Part shown: positions 25,849-36,770 of the stretch, piece by piece
Layout of the letters: each line of letters opens with the position of its first letter
Position numbering within the stretch: position 1 is the first letter of the stretch
Origin: Pseudovibrio brasiliensis
GTDB lineage: Bacteria; Pseudomonadota; Alphaproteobacteria; Rhizobiales; Stappiaceae
Direction: 5' to 3'
DNA length: 64,000 nucleotides
Assembly: GCF_018282095.1 (NCBI RefSeq)
Contig: NZ_CP074126.1
Span: forward strand, 248,001-312,000
Translations under genes and position numbers: made by a program
Notes under the pieces: generated by a model
The model's database searches: none
Seen by the model: the letters and a program-made list of their open reading frames with translations, nothing else
Told to the model about the DNA's origin: nothing

Positions 25849-25899
25849 ACAGCACAGTTGAGTTTGAGAGAATGGGATACTCTCTTGCTCGCTGTGTAA

Positions 25900-26100
25900 A
25901 GTAATATACAGACGTTACTTGAAGATAAATAGAAATTAGAAATAGAAAATTTCGAAATATGACTCGATCTTAGGTGGTATATAGCAAATTAAAAGTTGAT
26001 GCTAAAAATACTCATCAATTTACTATTGCTTATCTATTGTATTTATTTTGATTAAAGTGAATTCATATTTACATTAATTAAAATTGAAGCCTTGTAAATG
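25900..26100. other. Strongly AT-rich non-coding stretch
   Basis: About 200 bases dominated by A and T (for example the stretches around 25930 and 26040) within the gap 25816-26155. No open frame of note and no clear repeat. It contrasts with the moderate GC of the neighbours and fits an accessory or regulatory region such as a promoter bound by a xenogeneic silencer. Confidence 0.5.
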
Positions 26101-26155
26101 CTGTAGATCACAGAATTTGCTTTATTCTTACCTTAGGGGAATGCGTTGCCGCATT

Positions 26156-26182
26156 AAAAAAGGGGCGTTTCCGCCCCTTTTA
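26156..26182. terminator. Bidirectional terminator after the SDR gene
   Basis: Stem AAAAGGGGCG (26158-26167) with CGCCCCTTTT (26172-26181), loop TTTC. On the minus strand it is followed by a T-run (forward AAAAA), so it serves the SDR gene; the plus-strand side also ends in T. Confidence 0.85.
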
Positions 26183-26270
26183 GGTCTCGCTACTTTAAGA
26201 CCTTCCTGCTTAATCATCGCAAAGTCAGTCTCCGCAAAATGCGAAGCCAGCCCTGATAAAATTATCCAAC

Positions 26271-26975
26271 CTAGATTGAACGCGTAATTCCGCCATCAAT
26301 GCGGATATTTTGCCCTGTCATGTAGCTGGAGGTGTCTCCGGCAAGGAAAGAAATCAGATCTGCCACTTCCTGAGAAGTGCCATAGCGGCCCATCGGAATG
26401 CGATTCCGGCGCTCTTCTTTCTCTGGCAAACTATCAATGAAGCCTGGCAGTACATTGTTCATACGGATGTTTGAAGCCGCATACTTGTCCGCAAACAGCT
26501 TCGTGAAAGCAGCAAGGCCCGCTCTGAACACGCCAGAGGTTGGGAACAGTTCTTCAGGCTCAAACAGCGCATAGGTGGAAATGTTGACAAAGCTGCCTTT
26601 GCCCTGTGCTTCCATGATTGGCGTTACAAGGCGGGTGATGCGGACAACGTTCATCAGATAGAAGTCCATGCCTCTGGCCCAGTCTTCATCTGTCAGCTCA
26701 AGGATTGGTCCTTTAGGGCCATGGCCAGCACTGCTCACAACAGTATCGATGCGGCCCCATTTTTCCATGGCTGCATCAACAAGGCGCTGCAGGTCGGCCG
26801 TTTCAAGGTTGGAGCCGGTTACGCCAACACCGCCCAGCTCTTCAGCCAGCTTCTCGCCTTTGCCTGAGGAGGAGAGGATAGCAACCTTGTATCCGTCCTC
26901 TGCCAGCTTGCGTGCAGCTGCAGCCCCCATGCCACTGCCACCAGCAACAACAAGCGCGACTTTCAAATCACTCAT
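26271..26975 (-). CDS. Short-chain dehydrogenase/reductase
   Basis: 234 aa from ATG 26975, with CAGGAGG upstream. Classical SDR size. Cofactor loop VVAGGSGMGAAAARKLAEDG, a Ser region (FVNISTYALFEPEELFPTSG) where the usual YxxxK is not obvious: after the Ser the sequence reads FRAGLAAFTKLFADKYA, so the catalytic Tyr appears replaced by Phe with no Lys four residues on. C-terminus PMGRYGTSQEVADLISFLAG and GQNIRIDGGIT are typical. The altered active site may mean an unusual substrate or a non-catalytic role. Confidence 0.82.
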   Translation of the reverse strand: MSDLKVALVVAGGSGMGAAAARKLAEDGYKVAILSSSGKGEKLAEELGGVGVTGSNLETADLQRLVDAAMEKWGRIDTVVSSAGHGPKGPILELTDEDWARGMDFYLMNVVRITRLVTPIMEAQGKGSFVNISTYALFEPEELFPTSGVFRAGLAAFTKLFADKYAASNIRMNNVLPGFIDSLPEKEERRNRIPMGRYGTSQEVADLISFLAGDTSSYMTGQNIRIDGGITRSI

Positions 26976-27315
26976 GAAACCCTCCTGAATCTAATCAGGA
27001 CCATTCCATTTTCTGCGGGGCAAGAAATCAAGTGGTGATTTGTCATCACCCTGAGAGAAACCGGGCGGACGAGACAGTAATTCTGTCATTTACGCTCCTA
27101 ACGGAAACGTGAGGAACTCAATTGCTCTGATTTCAATAAAATACTTCTACTTTTAACTGGTTGAAAATAACTATGTATAAAAATCGCGAGTACAGGCACA
27201 TGCCGTGAGATTCAGTGATTTAAAGCCTATCGCCGAAAACAGGACACGGGTCTTCGGATGAGGCTACGCAAACTGCTTGAGTTAAAGTCGTTTTATGCAT
27301 CGGTAAGGGAGAAAT

Positions 27316-28521
27316 TTGTTGCAGGCAGATGTTGTCACATCGGAAGAGCTTGCTGCTGTAAAGCAAAGCTCAGCAACAAAAGCACTCCAGAACCCATCGG
27401 TGCGCGTGCTGCAGTCTCCTGTTGAAGTCGCTGACATCCAGCAGCACTGGCGCAAACTGGAGCAATCCGCCAAGGGCAATGCGGTCTTCCAAAGCTATGC
27501 CTGGACCATGGCGATGCTTGAAAATCCTTCAGCGGTTCAGTCCGCCAAGATCTTCGCGGTCTATGATCAGCAAAACCTGATCGCGGTTTTGCCGCTGCGC
27601 ATTGAAAAGCAAAAGTCCCTGAAAGCACTGACAGGCCTGGGCGAACCCTTCCAACAGTACTCCGAGATGCTGCTGGAACCCGGTTACAAACCAGCTGAAG
27701 TGCTCAACCTCCTGAAGCCACATCTGCAAAAGGCCGGAGCGGATATCATCCACCTACGCCAGATCAGAGAAGGTGGCGCTCTCTATGATTTTGCCAGCGC
27801 TCAGTTCACTGAAGTTGGCGAAACAGACGGCGCGCCATGGCTGGAGCTAAACCAGTGGGACAGCTTCGAGGATTATCTCAAGTCCATCTCCGCCCGGTCC
27901 CGCAAAACCATCCGCAACCAGCGTAACCGCCTACACAAATCAGCAGGCTTGACGCATCGCGTGATCCGTCAGGGAGACCCTGAACTGGAAACCATGGTTC
28001 TGCGCACTCTGAAGGGCCGTGAGAACTGGGTCGAAGCCATGGGATACTCTTCCCGCGCTTTGGAAGGTGATGGCCTGCAGCAACTCCTGCTGTCGTTGAG
28101 CAAAGGCCCCGCAAAAGGCTGCGAGCTCATTGCATTCGAGCTGAAACACGGTGATCTCCCAATCTCAACCGAATGGGGCTTCCTGTTCGAAGGCTGCTAC
28201 TCCGCCTACATGGCAGACTGGAATCCGGACTACGAACAATCCAGCCCCGGCAAACTCCATCAGATGGATGTCATCGAAGCCTGCTTTGCACTTGGGATTG
28301 ATAAGATCGACTTCCTCAAGCCAGCCTCCCGCTACAAGATGACATGGACCTTAGAAGTCGCCAGCGTCTTCGATGCCGTCAGCCCGCTCTCCTTCAAAGG
28401 CCAACTCTACGCCAGCCTCTGGCTCAAGAACCTGCGCCCTCTGGCAAAACGCATCATCCTCACCCTGCCCAAAGGCCCACGAGCCCTCCTGATGAGCACC
28501 GTCAAGAAAATCATCGGTTAA
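27316..28521 (+). CDS. FemAB/CelD-like GNAT-fold acyltransferase
   Basis: 401 aa from TTG 27316 or 27319, with GGGAG just upstream. GNAT-fold protein of the BcsL/CelD (acetyltransferase_6) group often linked to exopolysaccharide. SRKTIRNQRNRLHKSAG is the characteristic basic stretch before the second GNAT half; KYYMxDWNPDYE-like YSAYMADWNPDYEQSSPGKL and CFALGIDKIDFLKPASRYK are conserved. N-terminal 40 residues look disordered. No polysaccharide genes are nearby, so the acceptor is unknown. The 340-base gap upstream (26976-27315) holds only a small GACAG/CTGTC hairpin near 27075. Confidence 0.78.
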   Translation: MLQADVVTSEELAAVKQSSATKALQNPSVRVLQSPVEVADIQQHWRKLEQSAKGNAVFQSYAWTMAMLENPSAVQSAKIFAVYDQQNLIAVLPLRIEKQKSLKALTGLGEPFQQYSEMLLEPGYKPAEVLNLLKPHLQKAGADIIHLRQIREGGALYDFASAQFTEVGETDGAPWLELNQWDSFEDYLKSISARSRKTIRNQRNRLHKSAGLTHRVIRQGDPELETMVLRTLKGRENWVEAMGYSSRALEGDGLQQLLLSLSKGPAKGCELIAFELKHGDLPISTEWGFLFEGCYSAYMADWNPDYEQSSPGKLHQMDVIEACFALGIDKIDFLKPASRYKMTWTLEVASVFDAVSPLSFKGQLYASLWLKNLRPLAKRIILTLPKGPRALLMSTVKKIIG

Positions 28522-28631
28522 CGCTGCTTAGAGGCGGAGTTCTCCGAAACACGTCGCTCCCAAGCTCTTCTCAGACATAAGCGCGCAAAAAAATACGAAG
28601 TAACGCAAACGAACGCATTCATCAGCGCAAC

Positions 28632-28657
28632 AAAAAAACCCGCTCAAATGAGCGGGC
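28632..28657 (-). terminator. Rho-independent terminator of rpsA
   Basis: Minus strand: CCCGCTCA/TGAGCGGG 8-bp stem followed by seven T (forward 28632-28638 A-run). Confidence 0.9.
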
Positions 28658-28683
28658 TTCTTCGTAAAATCTATTGCTAGATC

Positions 28684-30378
28684 TTATTCGTCGTCGGACT
28701 GCTTCTTCATAGCTGCAGCGAGGATGTCGCCGAGAGAAGAGGAAGCGTCGGAAGAACCGTACTGTGCAACTGCTTCTTTTTCTTCAGCAATTTCCAGTGC
28801 CTTGATGGATACACCAACGCGGCGGGTCTTCTTGTCGAACTGAGTAACGCGAGCTTCGATTACGTCGCCAACGTTAAAGCGTGTTGGATCCTGCTCACCG
28901 CGTTCACGGGACAGGTCAGCGCGACGGATGAATGCAGAGAGGTCGCCGTCTACGAGTTTAACGTCGAGACCACCGTCTTTGATTTCAGTCACTTCACACT
29001 TAACGATTGCGCCCTTGCGAACGTCGCCAGCGGATTCGAACGGATCAGCGTCGAGCTGTTTGATGCCGAGAGAGATGCGCTCTTTCTCAACGTCAACGTC
29101 AAGAACGACTGCTTTAACAACGTCGCCCTTCTTGTACTCTTCGATGACCTGCTCGCCCGGACGGTTCCAGTCCAGATCGGACAGGTGAACCATGCCGTCA
29201 ACATCGCCTTCGAGACCGATGAACAGACCGAATTCGGTCTTGTTCTTAACTTCACCTTCAACGGTTGCGTTAATTGGGTACTGCTGAGCGAATGCTTCCC
29301 ATGGGTTCTGCAGAGTCTGCTTGAGGCCCAGGGAGATACGGCGCTTAGAAGCGTCAACTTCCAGGATAACCACTTCAACTTCCTGAGAAGTAGAAACGAT
29401 CTTGCCTGGGTGTACGTTCTTCTTGGTCCAGGACATTTCGGAGACGTGGATCAGGCCTTCGATACCTGGCTCCAGTTCTACGAATGCACCGTAGTCGGTG
29501 ATGTTGGTAACACGACCGGAGAACTTCGCGTCCAGTGGGTACTTGGCTTCGATGCCATCCCATGGATCGGTTTCCAGCTGCTTCATGCCGAGGCTGATGC
29601 GGTGTGTTTCCTGGTTCACACGAACGATCTGCACCTTCACGGTCTGACCGATGGTCAGTACTTCGCTTGGGTGGTTGATACGACGCCATGCAATGTCGGT
29701 AACGTGCAGGAGGCCGTCGATGCCGCCCAGGTCAACGAATGCACCGTAGTCGGTGATGTTCTTAACAACACCCTCAACGGTCTGACCTTCTTCCAGGCTC
29801 TGAACGAGTTCAGAGCGCTGTTCTGCGCGTGTTTCTTCCAGAACGGTACGGCGAGATACAACGATGTTACCACGACGCTTGTCCATTTTCAGGATCTGGA
29901 AAGGCTGTGGAGTGTGCATCAGAGGAGTAACGTCGCGTACTGGACGGATGTCTACCTGAGAGCGTGGCAGGAATGCTACTGCGCCATCCAGATCGACGGT
30001 GAAGCCACCTTTGACCTGGTTGAAGATCTGACCAGTAACTTTTTCGCCAGCTTCGAAAGCAACTTCCAGGCGAACCCAGCTTTCTTCGCGGCGTGCTTTG
30101 TCGCGGGACAGAACAGCTTCACCCATCGCGTTTTCAACGCGCTCAAGGTAAACTTCTACTTCGTCACCAACGGACATTTCGCCGTCACGGCCTTTAGCGC
30201 CGAATTCCTTCAGAGGAACGCGACCTTCAACCTTCAGACCTACGTCGATAACTGCGAGGTCTTTTTCGATAGCAACAACGGTGCCTTTTACAACGGTGCC
30301 TTCGTAAAGGTCGGAAGTCGCAAAAGATTCTTCCAACAGAGCTGCAAAGTCTTCAGCAGCAAAGTTCTGATTTTCCAT
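28684..30378 (-). CDS. rpsA: 30S ribosomal protein S1
   Basis: 564 aa from ATG 30378 (MENQNFAAEDFAALLEESF), with AGGAG 6 bases upstream; the reading frame extends further upstream without use. Six S1 repeats; the RNA-binding ones show GAFVDLGGIDGLLHVTDIAW, GAFVELEPGIEGLIHVSEMSW and GLFIGLEGDVDGMVHLSDLDW. Full length for proteobacterial S1. Follows cmk, the usual order aroA-cmk-rpsA. Confidence 0.97.
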   Translation of the reverse strand: MENQNFAAEDFAALLEESFATSDLYEGTVVKGTVVAIEKDLAVIDVGLKVEGRVPLKEFGAKGRDGEMSVGDEVEVYLERVENAMGEAVLSRDKARREESWVRLEVAFEAGEKVTGQIFNQVKGGFTVDLDGAVAFLPRSQVDIRPVRDVTPLMHTPQPFQILKMDKRRGNIVVSRRTVLEETRAEQRSELVQSLEEGQTVEGVVKNITDYGAFVDLGGIDGLLHVTDIAWRRINHPSEVLTIGQTVKVQIVRVNQETHRISLGMKQLETDPWDGIEAKYPLDAKFSGRVTNITDYGAFVELEPGIEGLIHVSEMSWTKKNVHPGKIVSTSQEVEVVILEVDASKRRISLGLKQTLQNPWEAFAQQYPINATVEGEVKNKTEFGLFIGLEGDVDGMVHLSDLDWNRPGEQVIEEYKKGDVVKAVVLDVDVEKERISLGIKQLDADPFESAGDVRKGAIVKCEVTEIKDGGLDVKLVDGDLSAFIRRADLSRERGEQDPTRFNVGDVIEARVTQFDKKTRRVGVSIKALEIAEEKEAVAQYGSSDASSSLGDILAAAMKKQSDDE

Positions 30379-30573
30379 GAAATCTCCTGGTGCCATAAGA
30401 ATGGCGCTCGCCGGCGGGTTTGTGTTAACACTAAAGGACAAGAGCTCCCGGTTCCCAACTCGCGTTGAAAAACAACCACTTACAAGTAAGTGGGCCGGCG
30501 AAAGCGGTCGCACTTGTCCAAATTTGGTATCGTGACAGTCGCTAGAAACGACAAACGCGAACTCCAGAAGCTG

Positions 30574-32624
<2,051 letters not shown>

Positions 32625-32766
32625 TCACCCTAGGGCGCATTGAACTATTGCGAAATTTCAGCAGTGAATGTACGACTTCGGGTAGATTTCTAAGATTTAT
32701 CTTTGACATGATGGCCAACCTGAGGCTAAGGGGGCCGTCAACGAGATACAAACAAAGGTGAGAACC

Positions 32767-33144
32767 GTGGCAAGACCGGAACTCGGAACCAAGCGCCTGT
32801 GCGCGGCGTGTGGCGCTAAATACTATGATTTGAACCGTGACCCAATCATCTGCCCTAAGTGTGGCGATATGTTTGATCTGGGCATGACAGCGAAGACCGC
32901 AAAAGCTGTAAAAGCTGTTCAGAAAGAAGAAGCTGAGGAAGCATTGGTCAAAGACGATGCAGAATTGGTATCTCTGGAAGAAGCTGATGCAGAGGCATCT
33001 GGCGAAGATATTCCTGATCTGGATGAAGATGGTATCAGCGATGACATCTCTGGCGATGACTCCGATGTATTCCTGGATGATGAAGACGACGAAGACGCTT
33101 CCGTTCCAGGTATCGTAGTAAGCCGCGACGACGACGAAAGCTAA
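32767..33144 (+). CDS. FYDLN acid domain protein (TIGR02300 family)
   Basis: 125 aa from GTG 32767 (MARPELGTKRLC), with AAAGG 9 bases upstream. N-terminal zinc-ribbon-like region with CxxC pairs: LCAACGAKYYDLNR and IICPKCGDMF. The rest is a long acidic, disordered tail (DEDGISDDISGDDSDVFLDD). Alphaproteobacterium-specific family of unknown function. Divergent from aroA and followed by tRNA-Ala, which is the usual place. Confidence 0.9.
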   Translation: MARPELGTKRLCAACGAKYYDLNRDPIICPKCGDMFDLGMTAKTAKAVKAVQKEEAEEALVKDDAELVSLEEADAEASGEDIPDLDEDGISDDISGDDSDVFLDDEDDEDASVPGIVVSRDDDES

Positions 33145-33275
33145 AATTTCCACAGCCTGTGAAACCGCAGGCTGTTATGAGAGTATTCTCTTGAAATGTG
33201 GGGGCGGCCCATCTATGTTCCGCCTCCATCGGCATCAAAACTTCATAGAAGTTTCAGTGCCTAAAGAAGAAATGT

Positions 33276-33351
33276 GGGGCCTTAGCTCAGCTGGGAGAGC
33301 GCTTCGCTGGCAGCGAAGAGGTCAGGAGTTCGATCCTCCTAGGCTCCACCA
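33276..33351 (+). tRNA. tRNA-Ala (GGC), copy 1
   Basis: 76 nt with encoded CCA. Acceptor GGGGCCT with AGGCTCC (one G-U), D arm GCTCAGCTGGGAGAGC, anticodon arm CTTCG-CTGGCAG-CGAAG with anticodon GGC, T arm AGGAG-TTCGATC-CTCCT. Confidence 0.95.
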
Positions 33352-33412
33352 TTCTTTCTTGAAATTGCACAGCTTGTGTTTACCCAAGACACAGCCAAAG
33401 CTGCTTCGGTAT

Positions 33413-33488
33413 GGGGCCTTAGCTCAGCTGGGAGAGCGCTTCGCTGGCAGCGAAGAGGTCAGGGGTTCGATCCCCCTAGGCTCCACCA
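33413..33488 (+). tRNA. tRNA-Ala (GGC), copy 2
   Basis: 76 nt, identical to copy 1 except in the T stem, which reads AGGGG-TTCGATC-CCCCT: one base pair changed from A-T to G-C on both sides. Lies 61 bases after copy 1; a tandem duplication. Confidence 0.95.
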
Positions 33489-33537
33489 ACTTCCCTTGGA
33501 AGTAATAGTCCTCCCAAAATATTTTGTTTTCTATAGC

Positions 33538-34062
33538 TTAAGCAACTTCTGCCGCGTTCATCAGGGCCTTTGCCTTGCGTATCCGTACGCGAACAGAGCC
33601 ACCTGTTTCTGTTTCAGCACGTTCCTTAAGCAGAGCTTCAATCTTGTGATGTTTTGTTGGAAACCGTTTGGCAAGAAGTGCCAAGCCGAAGTAACTCCAT
33701 GCGCGAACAAGAGTTTTTCGGTCGTTTATGCCCATCATGAGAAAACCCTCCATCGCATTTTCTTGAATGGATGGGATCGAGAGGTGAGGTATGATCTGGA
33801 GGACATGAAGCTTTGCTTCCCAATGAGTGAGCGAAGAAAGGGAGCTCCAGATGCCCGCTTCGAGTGCATCAGAAAGTGCTGTGCCTTTGCAGTCAAAATG
33901 GTGTTTCAATAGCCAGCTGGCACCGCGCTCAGTATCTTCATTTGAGAGGAGCTTGATCAAAACACTTAGGAAATCAGTGGTTTCGCAGTGCTTTTGATAA
34001 ATCGTAGTAATAGCCTGTTTGCTCTTGCAATCCCACTCTTCTATCTCGTGTTTGAGTCCCAT
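33538..34062 (-). CDS. Uncharacterised helical protein, HEAT-like
   Basis: 174 aa. I do not recognise a specific family. Predicted all-helical; repeated units such as FLSVLIKLLSNEDTERGASW, HWEAKLHVLQIIPHLSIP, and LVRAWSYFGLALLAKRFP suggest HEAT/ARM-type repeats. No signal peptide or membrane segment. Divergent from the photolyase gene, with 134 bases between them. Function unknown. Confidence 0.6.
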   Translation of the reverse strand: MGLKHEIEEWDCKSKQAITTIYQKHCETTDFLSVLIKLLSNEDTERGASWLLKHHFDCKGTALSDALEAGIWSSLSSLTHWEAKLHVLQIIPHLSIPSIQENAMEGFLMMGINDRKTLVRAWSYFGLALLAKRFPTKHHKIEALLKERAETETGGSVRVRIRKAKALMNAAEVA

Positions 34063-34196
34063 TTAAAACCTCGTCAGCTAAGTCTGCCGTAGCCCATATT
34101 TCGCGCTATGAGGGAATTGAAGCTCTATTGCCATTGATATGCAAGGAAGTTGCTATACATCTGCCGCAACAGGTTCTTTTTGCGCAGAGGTAGTCG

Positions 34197-35612
34197 ATGA
34201 CCGCACCCGTCGTAATCCATTGGTTTCGCCAGGATCTCCGTTTGAGCGATAACCCAGCGCTGTCTGTGGCCTGTGAGGCAGGAGAGGTTATCCCTCTCTA
34301 TATCCTGAATGAGGGCGAGTATGAGGCGCGTGAACTGGGTGGTGCCTCCAAAAACTGGCTGCACTATTCTTTAAAAGCTCTCAATGAAAGCTTGAAAGGG
34401 CAACTGTTGATAATGCGGGGTGACCCCACCGTAATCATCAACTCGCTCATTCAAGAGGCCGGCGCTGCGGGTGTTTTTTGGAACCGATGCTATGAGCCAT
34501 GGCGTGTAGAGCACGATGCTCAGCTGAAATCTGATCTTGAAGAAAACGGCATAACAGCCAAGAGCTTCAACGGCTCACTCCTCTGGGAACCCTGGCAGGT
34601 AGGTAAACCGGATGGCAGCCCGTATAAGGTGTTCACTCCCTTCTATCGCAAAGGCTGTCTTCAGGCGCAGGAGCCCAGAAAACCTTTGCCTGTTCCTGAT
34701 CAATTGCGCATTCATTCGTTGAGTTCGAAAGGGGCTCTCTCAATAGATGAGCTCAACTTGCTTGAAGACAGGCCGTGGTCAGCTCAAGTGAACAGTCATT
34801 GGGAGCATGGCGAAAAAGCCGCCCAAGAGCGGCTCTATGCATTTTTTGAAGATGGGCTCTCAAATTACAAAGATGGCAGAAACTTCCCCGCCCTGACCCA
34901 TACCTCGCGATTGTCACCCCATCTGCACTTCGGTGAGATCTCGCCCAACCAAATCTGGTGGGCGCTTGGCTCGCATGAGGAAACACGAGACATCGACCAT
35001 TTCCGCAGTGAGCTGGGCTGGCGTGAGTTCTCCTATTCTCTGCTATTCAACAACCCGAGTCTTCCAAAGAGCAATCTGAACGAAAAGTTCGACAACTTCC
35101 CATGGCTCTCAGATGATCAGCGCCTTCTCGCATGGCAGAAAGGGCAAACAGGCATTCCTATTGTCGATGCAGGTATGCGAGAACTCTGGCAGACCGGTTA
35201 CATGCACAATCGCCTGCGCATGATCGTCGGATCGTTTCTCGTCAAAAACTTGCTGCTGGATTGGCGATTGGGAGAAGAGTGGTTTTGGGATTGTCTGGTC
35301 GATGCTGATCTCGCCAACAACAGCGCCAGTTGGCAATGGATCGCAGGATGTGGCGCAGATGCAGCTCCTTACTTCCGCATCTTCAATCCGATCCTGCAGG
35401 GCGAAAAGTTTGACGCTCATGGTGAATACACACGCCGTTTCCTGCCTGAACTAAAGGATCTGCCAGATAAGTATCTCTTCAAACCTTGGGAAGCACCCAA
35501 GGACATTCTGCAGAGTGCTGGTGTCACGCTGGGAGAAAACTACCCGCTGCCAATCGTAAACCTCAAAAAATCTCGAGATGAAGCACTTCGTGCCTTTGAG
35601 GAAATGAAATAA
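34197..35612 (+). CDS. phrB: Deoxyribodipyrimidine photolyase (class I CPD type)
   Basis: 471 aa. Light-driven repair of pyrimidine dimers. N-terminal antenna domain (VIHWFRQDLRLSDNPALS), C-terminal FAD domain with LGWREFSYSLLFNNP, GIPIVDAGMRELWQTGYMHN and RMIVGSFLVKNLLLDWRLGE, and the FAD/Trp tail ANNSASWQWIAGCGADAAPY. All motifs intact. Single gene with a GAGG ribosome site. Confidence 0.95.
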   Translation: MTAPVVIHWFRQDLRLSDNPALSVACEAGEVIPLYILNEGEYEARELGGASKNWLHYSLKALNESLKGQLLIMRGDPTVIINSLIQEAGAAGVFWNRCYEPWRVEHDAQLKSDLEENGITAKSFNGSLLWEPWQVGKPDGSPYKVFTPFYRKGCLQAQEPRKPLPVPDQLRIHSLSSKGALSIDELNLLEDRPWSAQVNSHWEHGEKAAQERLYAFFEDGLSNYKDGRNFPALTHTSRLSPHLHFGEISPNQIWWALGSHEETRDIDHFRSELGWREFSYSLLFNNPSLPKSNLNEKFDNFPWLSDDQRLLAWQKGQTGIPIVDAGMRELWQTGYMHNRLRMIVGSFLVKNLLLDWRLGEEWFWDCLVDADLANNSASWQWIAGCGADAAPYFRIFNPILQGEKFDAHGEYTRRFLPELKDLPDKYLFKPWEAPKDILQSAGVTLGENYPLPIVNLKKSRDEALRAFEEMK

Positions 35613-35732
35613 AATTTGCACTCAGGTGATCTGCCTTCAGGCCTGATCAGTATAAGGCTTTGTGCGCGGCAGTCTGTCGCAGTCAATCCTTATGTAATTC
35701 CCTCGTTACATCTCTGGGGAGTGGAGGCTTCT

Positions 35733-36221
35733 ATGCGTTTATCTATGATTTCACTTGTAAGTTCACTCGTTCTTGCTGGTTCGGTAAGTGCAAATGCAGG
35801 AACTATTGTAGAAGTAGCTCAAGGGGCAGGGCAGTTTAACACCCTTATTGCCGCCGCTCAGGCTGCGGGTTTGGACGGAGCACTGGCAAATGGTGAAAAC
35901 CTCACCGTGTTCGCTCCGACTGATGAAGCCTTTGCAGAGCTTCCGGACGGAACGGTCGAAACGCTCCTGAAGCCAGAGAACAAAGATCAGCTCGTTGCCG
36001 TACTTAGTTATCACGTGCTCCCACGCAAGCTGGCATCCACTGACCTTCCGGGCCGTACCATTCACGTGAAGACGATTAAGGGATCAGGAGATAAGACACT
36101 TTCCGTTTCGAAAAACACGTCTGGCGTGACTGTAGATAATGCAAGTGTCATCAGCGCGGACATTCCAGCTGATAACGGGATCATTCATGTCGTCGATAAA
36201 GTGTTGCTGCCCTCAAACTAA
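35733..36221 (+). CDS. Secreted fasciclin-domain protein
   Basis: 162 aa from ATG 35733, with GTGGAGG 7 bases upstream. Signal peptide MRLSMISLVSSLVLAGSVSA with likely cleavage after NA. One FAS1 domain: FNTLIAAAQAAGLDGAL, NLTVFAPTDEAFAELPDGTV, YHVLPRKL (H motif) and DNGIIHVVDKVLLPSN. Periplasmic or extracellular adhesion-type domain; partner unknown. Confidence 0.9.
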   Translation: MRLSMISLVSSLVLAGSVSANAGTIVEVAQGAGQFNTLIAAAQAAGLDGALANGENLTVFAPTDEAFAELPDGTVETLLKPENKDQLVAVLSYHVLPRKLASTDLPGRTIHVKTIKGSGDKTLSVSKNTSGVTVDNASVISADIPADNGIIHVVDKVLLPSN

Positions 36222-36407
36222 ACGGAGAGCAGCATAACTCATTATGAGTTTCTGCCAGAGGGCGTGGAGCATCCGATCTGCGCCCTCTGAGCTGTCATAA
36301 AACAGAGTCGGGTGGCTCTATTTGATTGAAATGAATGCATTTCAGCTGCTCAAGAATGCAAGTTTTTGCATTAGAAGTTGTATTTCGAGAGTTGCACACA
36401 GTGCGCC

Positions 36408-36416
36408 TGTGGATAA
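36408..36416 (-). promoter_or_regulatory. Single perfect DnaA-box-like 9-mer
   Basis: TTATCCACA on the minus strand, in the 685-base gap 36222-36906. Only one box was found, with no cluster, so it is not evidence of an origin. Confidence 0.3.
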
Positions 36417-36581
36417 GTTTAGGCCTGTTTTGTCTTCGAAAATTTGCGCGTGCAAGCATTAGGACAGCTCATCAGGATAAACGTGCAAGGTGCAAAATTT
36501 GAATTTGTTCGCCGTCTAGGTATTTCCCCGATATATCAAGTGATTAGCCGCCAAATCTTTCTGTAAATCTCAATGTTCGTA

Positions 36582-36610
36582 TTATTTCGTATCGAATTTT
36601 TACGAAATAA
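36582..36610. repeat. AT-rich inverted repeat upstream of ugpB
   Basis: Arms TTATTTCGTA and TACGAAATAA with a 9-base loop. Neither end has a terminator T-run. Possible regulator site. Confidence 0.45.
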
Positions 36611-36702
36611 AACTTCCAATTTTAGACACTTCAACCATGCTGAAAGGTCGAAAATTTGGCATAAAAAACAGTTGGCTTAGGTGGGTTTCGTTTTTCCGAA
36701 AC

Positions 36703-36720
36703 ATGACAATCTCATGATAA
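36703..36720 (-). promoter_or_regulatory. Candidate Pho box (minus orientation) upstream of ugpB
   Basis: Read on the minus strand: TTATCAT, 4 bases, TTGTCAT, two half-sites with the 11-base period of PhoB boxes (CTGTCAT N4 CTGTCAT). 11 of 14 half-site bases match. The ugp genes are classical PhoB targets. Confidence 0.45.
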
Positions 36721-36770
36721 TTATGAAAAAAAACGAAGATCCAATTGCAATTCATCGAAACTTCAAGAAA

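Noticed and set aside
29185-30468. Long frame antisense to rpsA (about 427 codons)
   Set aside because: Complement of repeated S1 domains; no family match, no ribosome site.
36408-36416. Replication origin near a perfect DnaA box
   Set aside because: A single box without a cluster, no neighbouring origin genes (dnaA, hemE, parAB).
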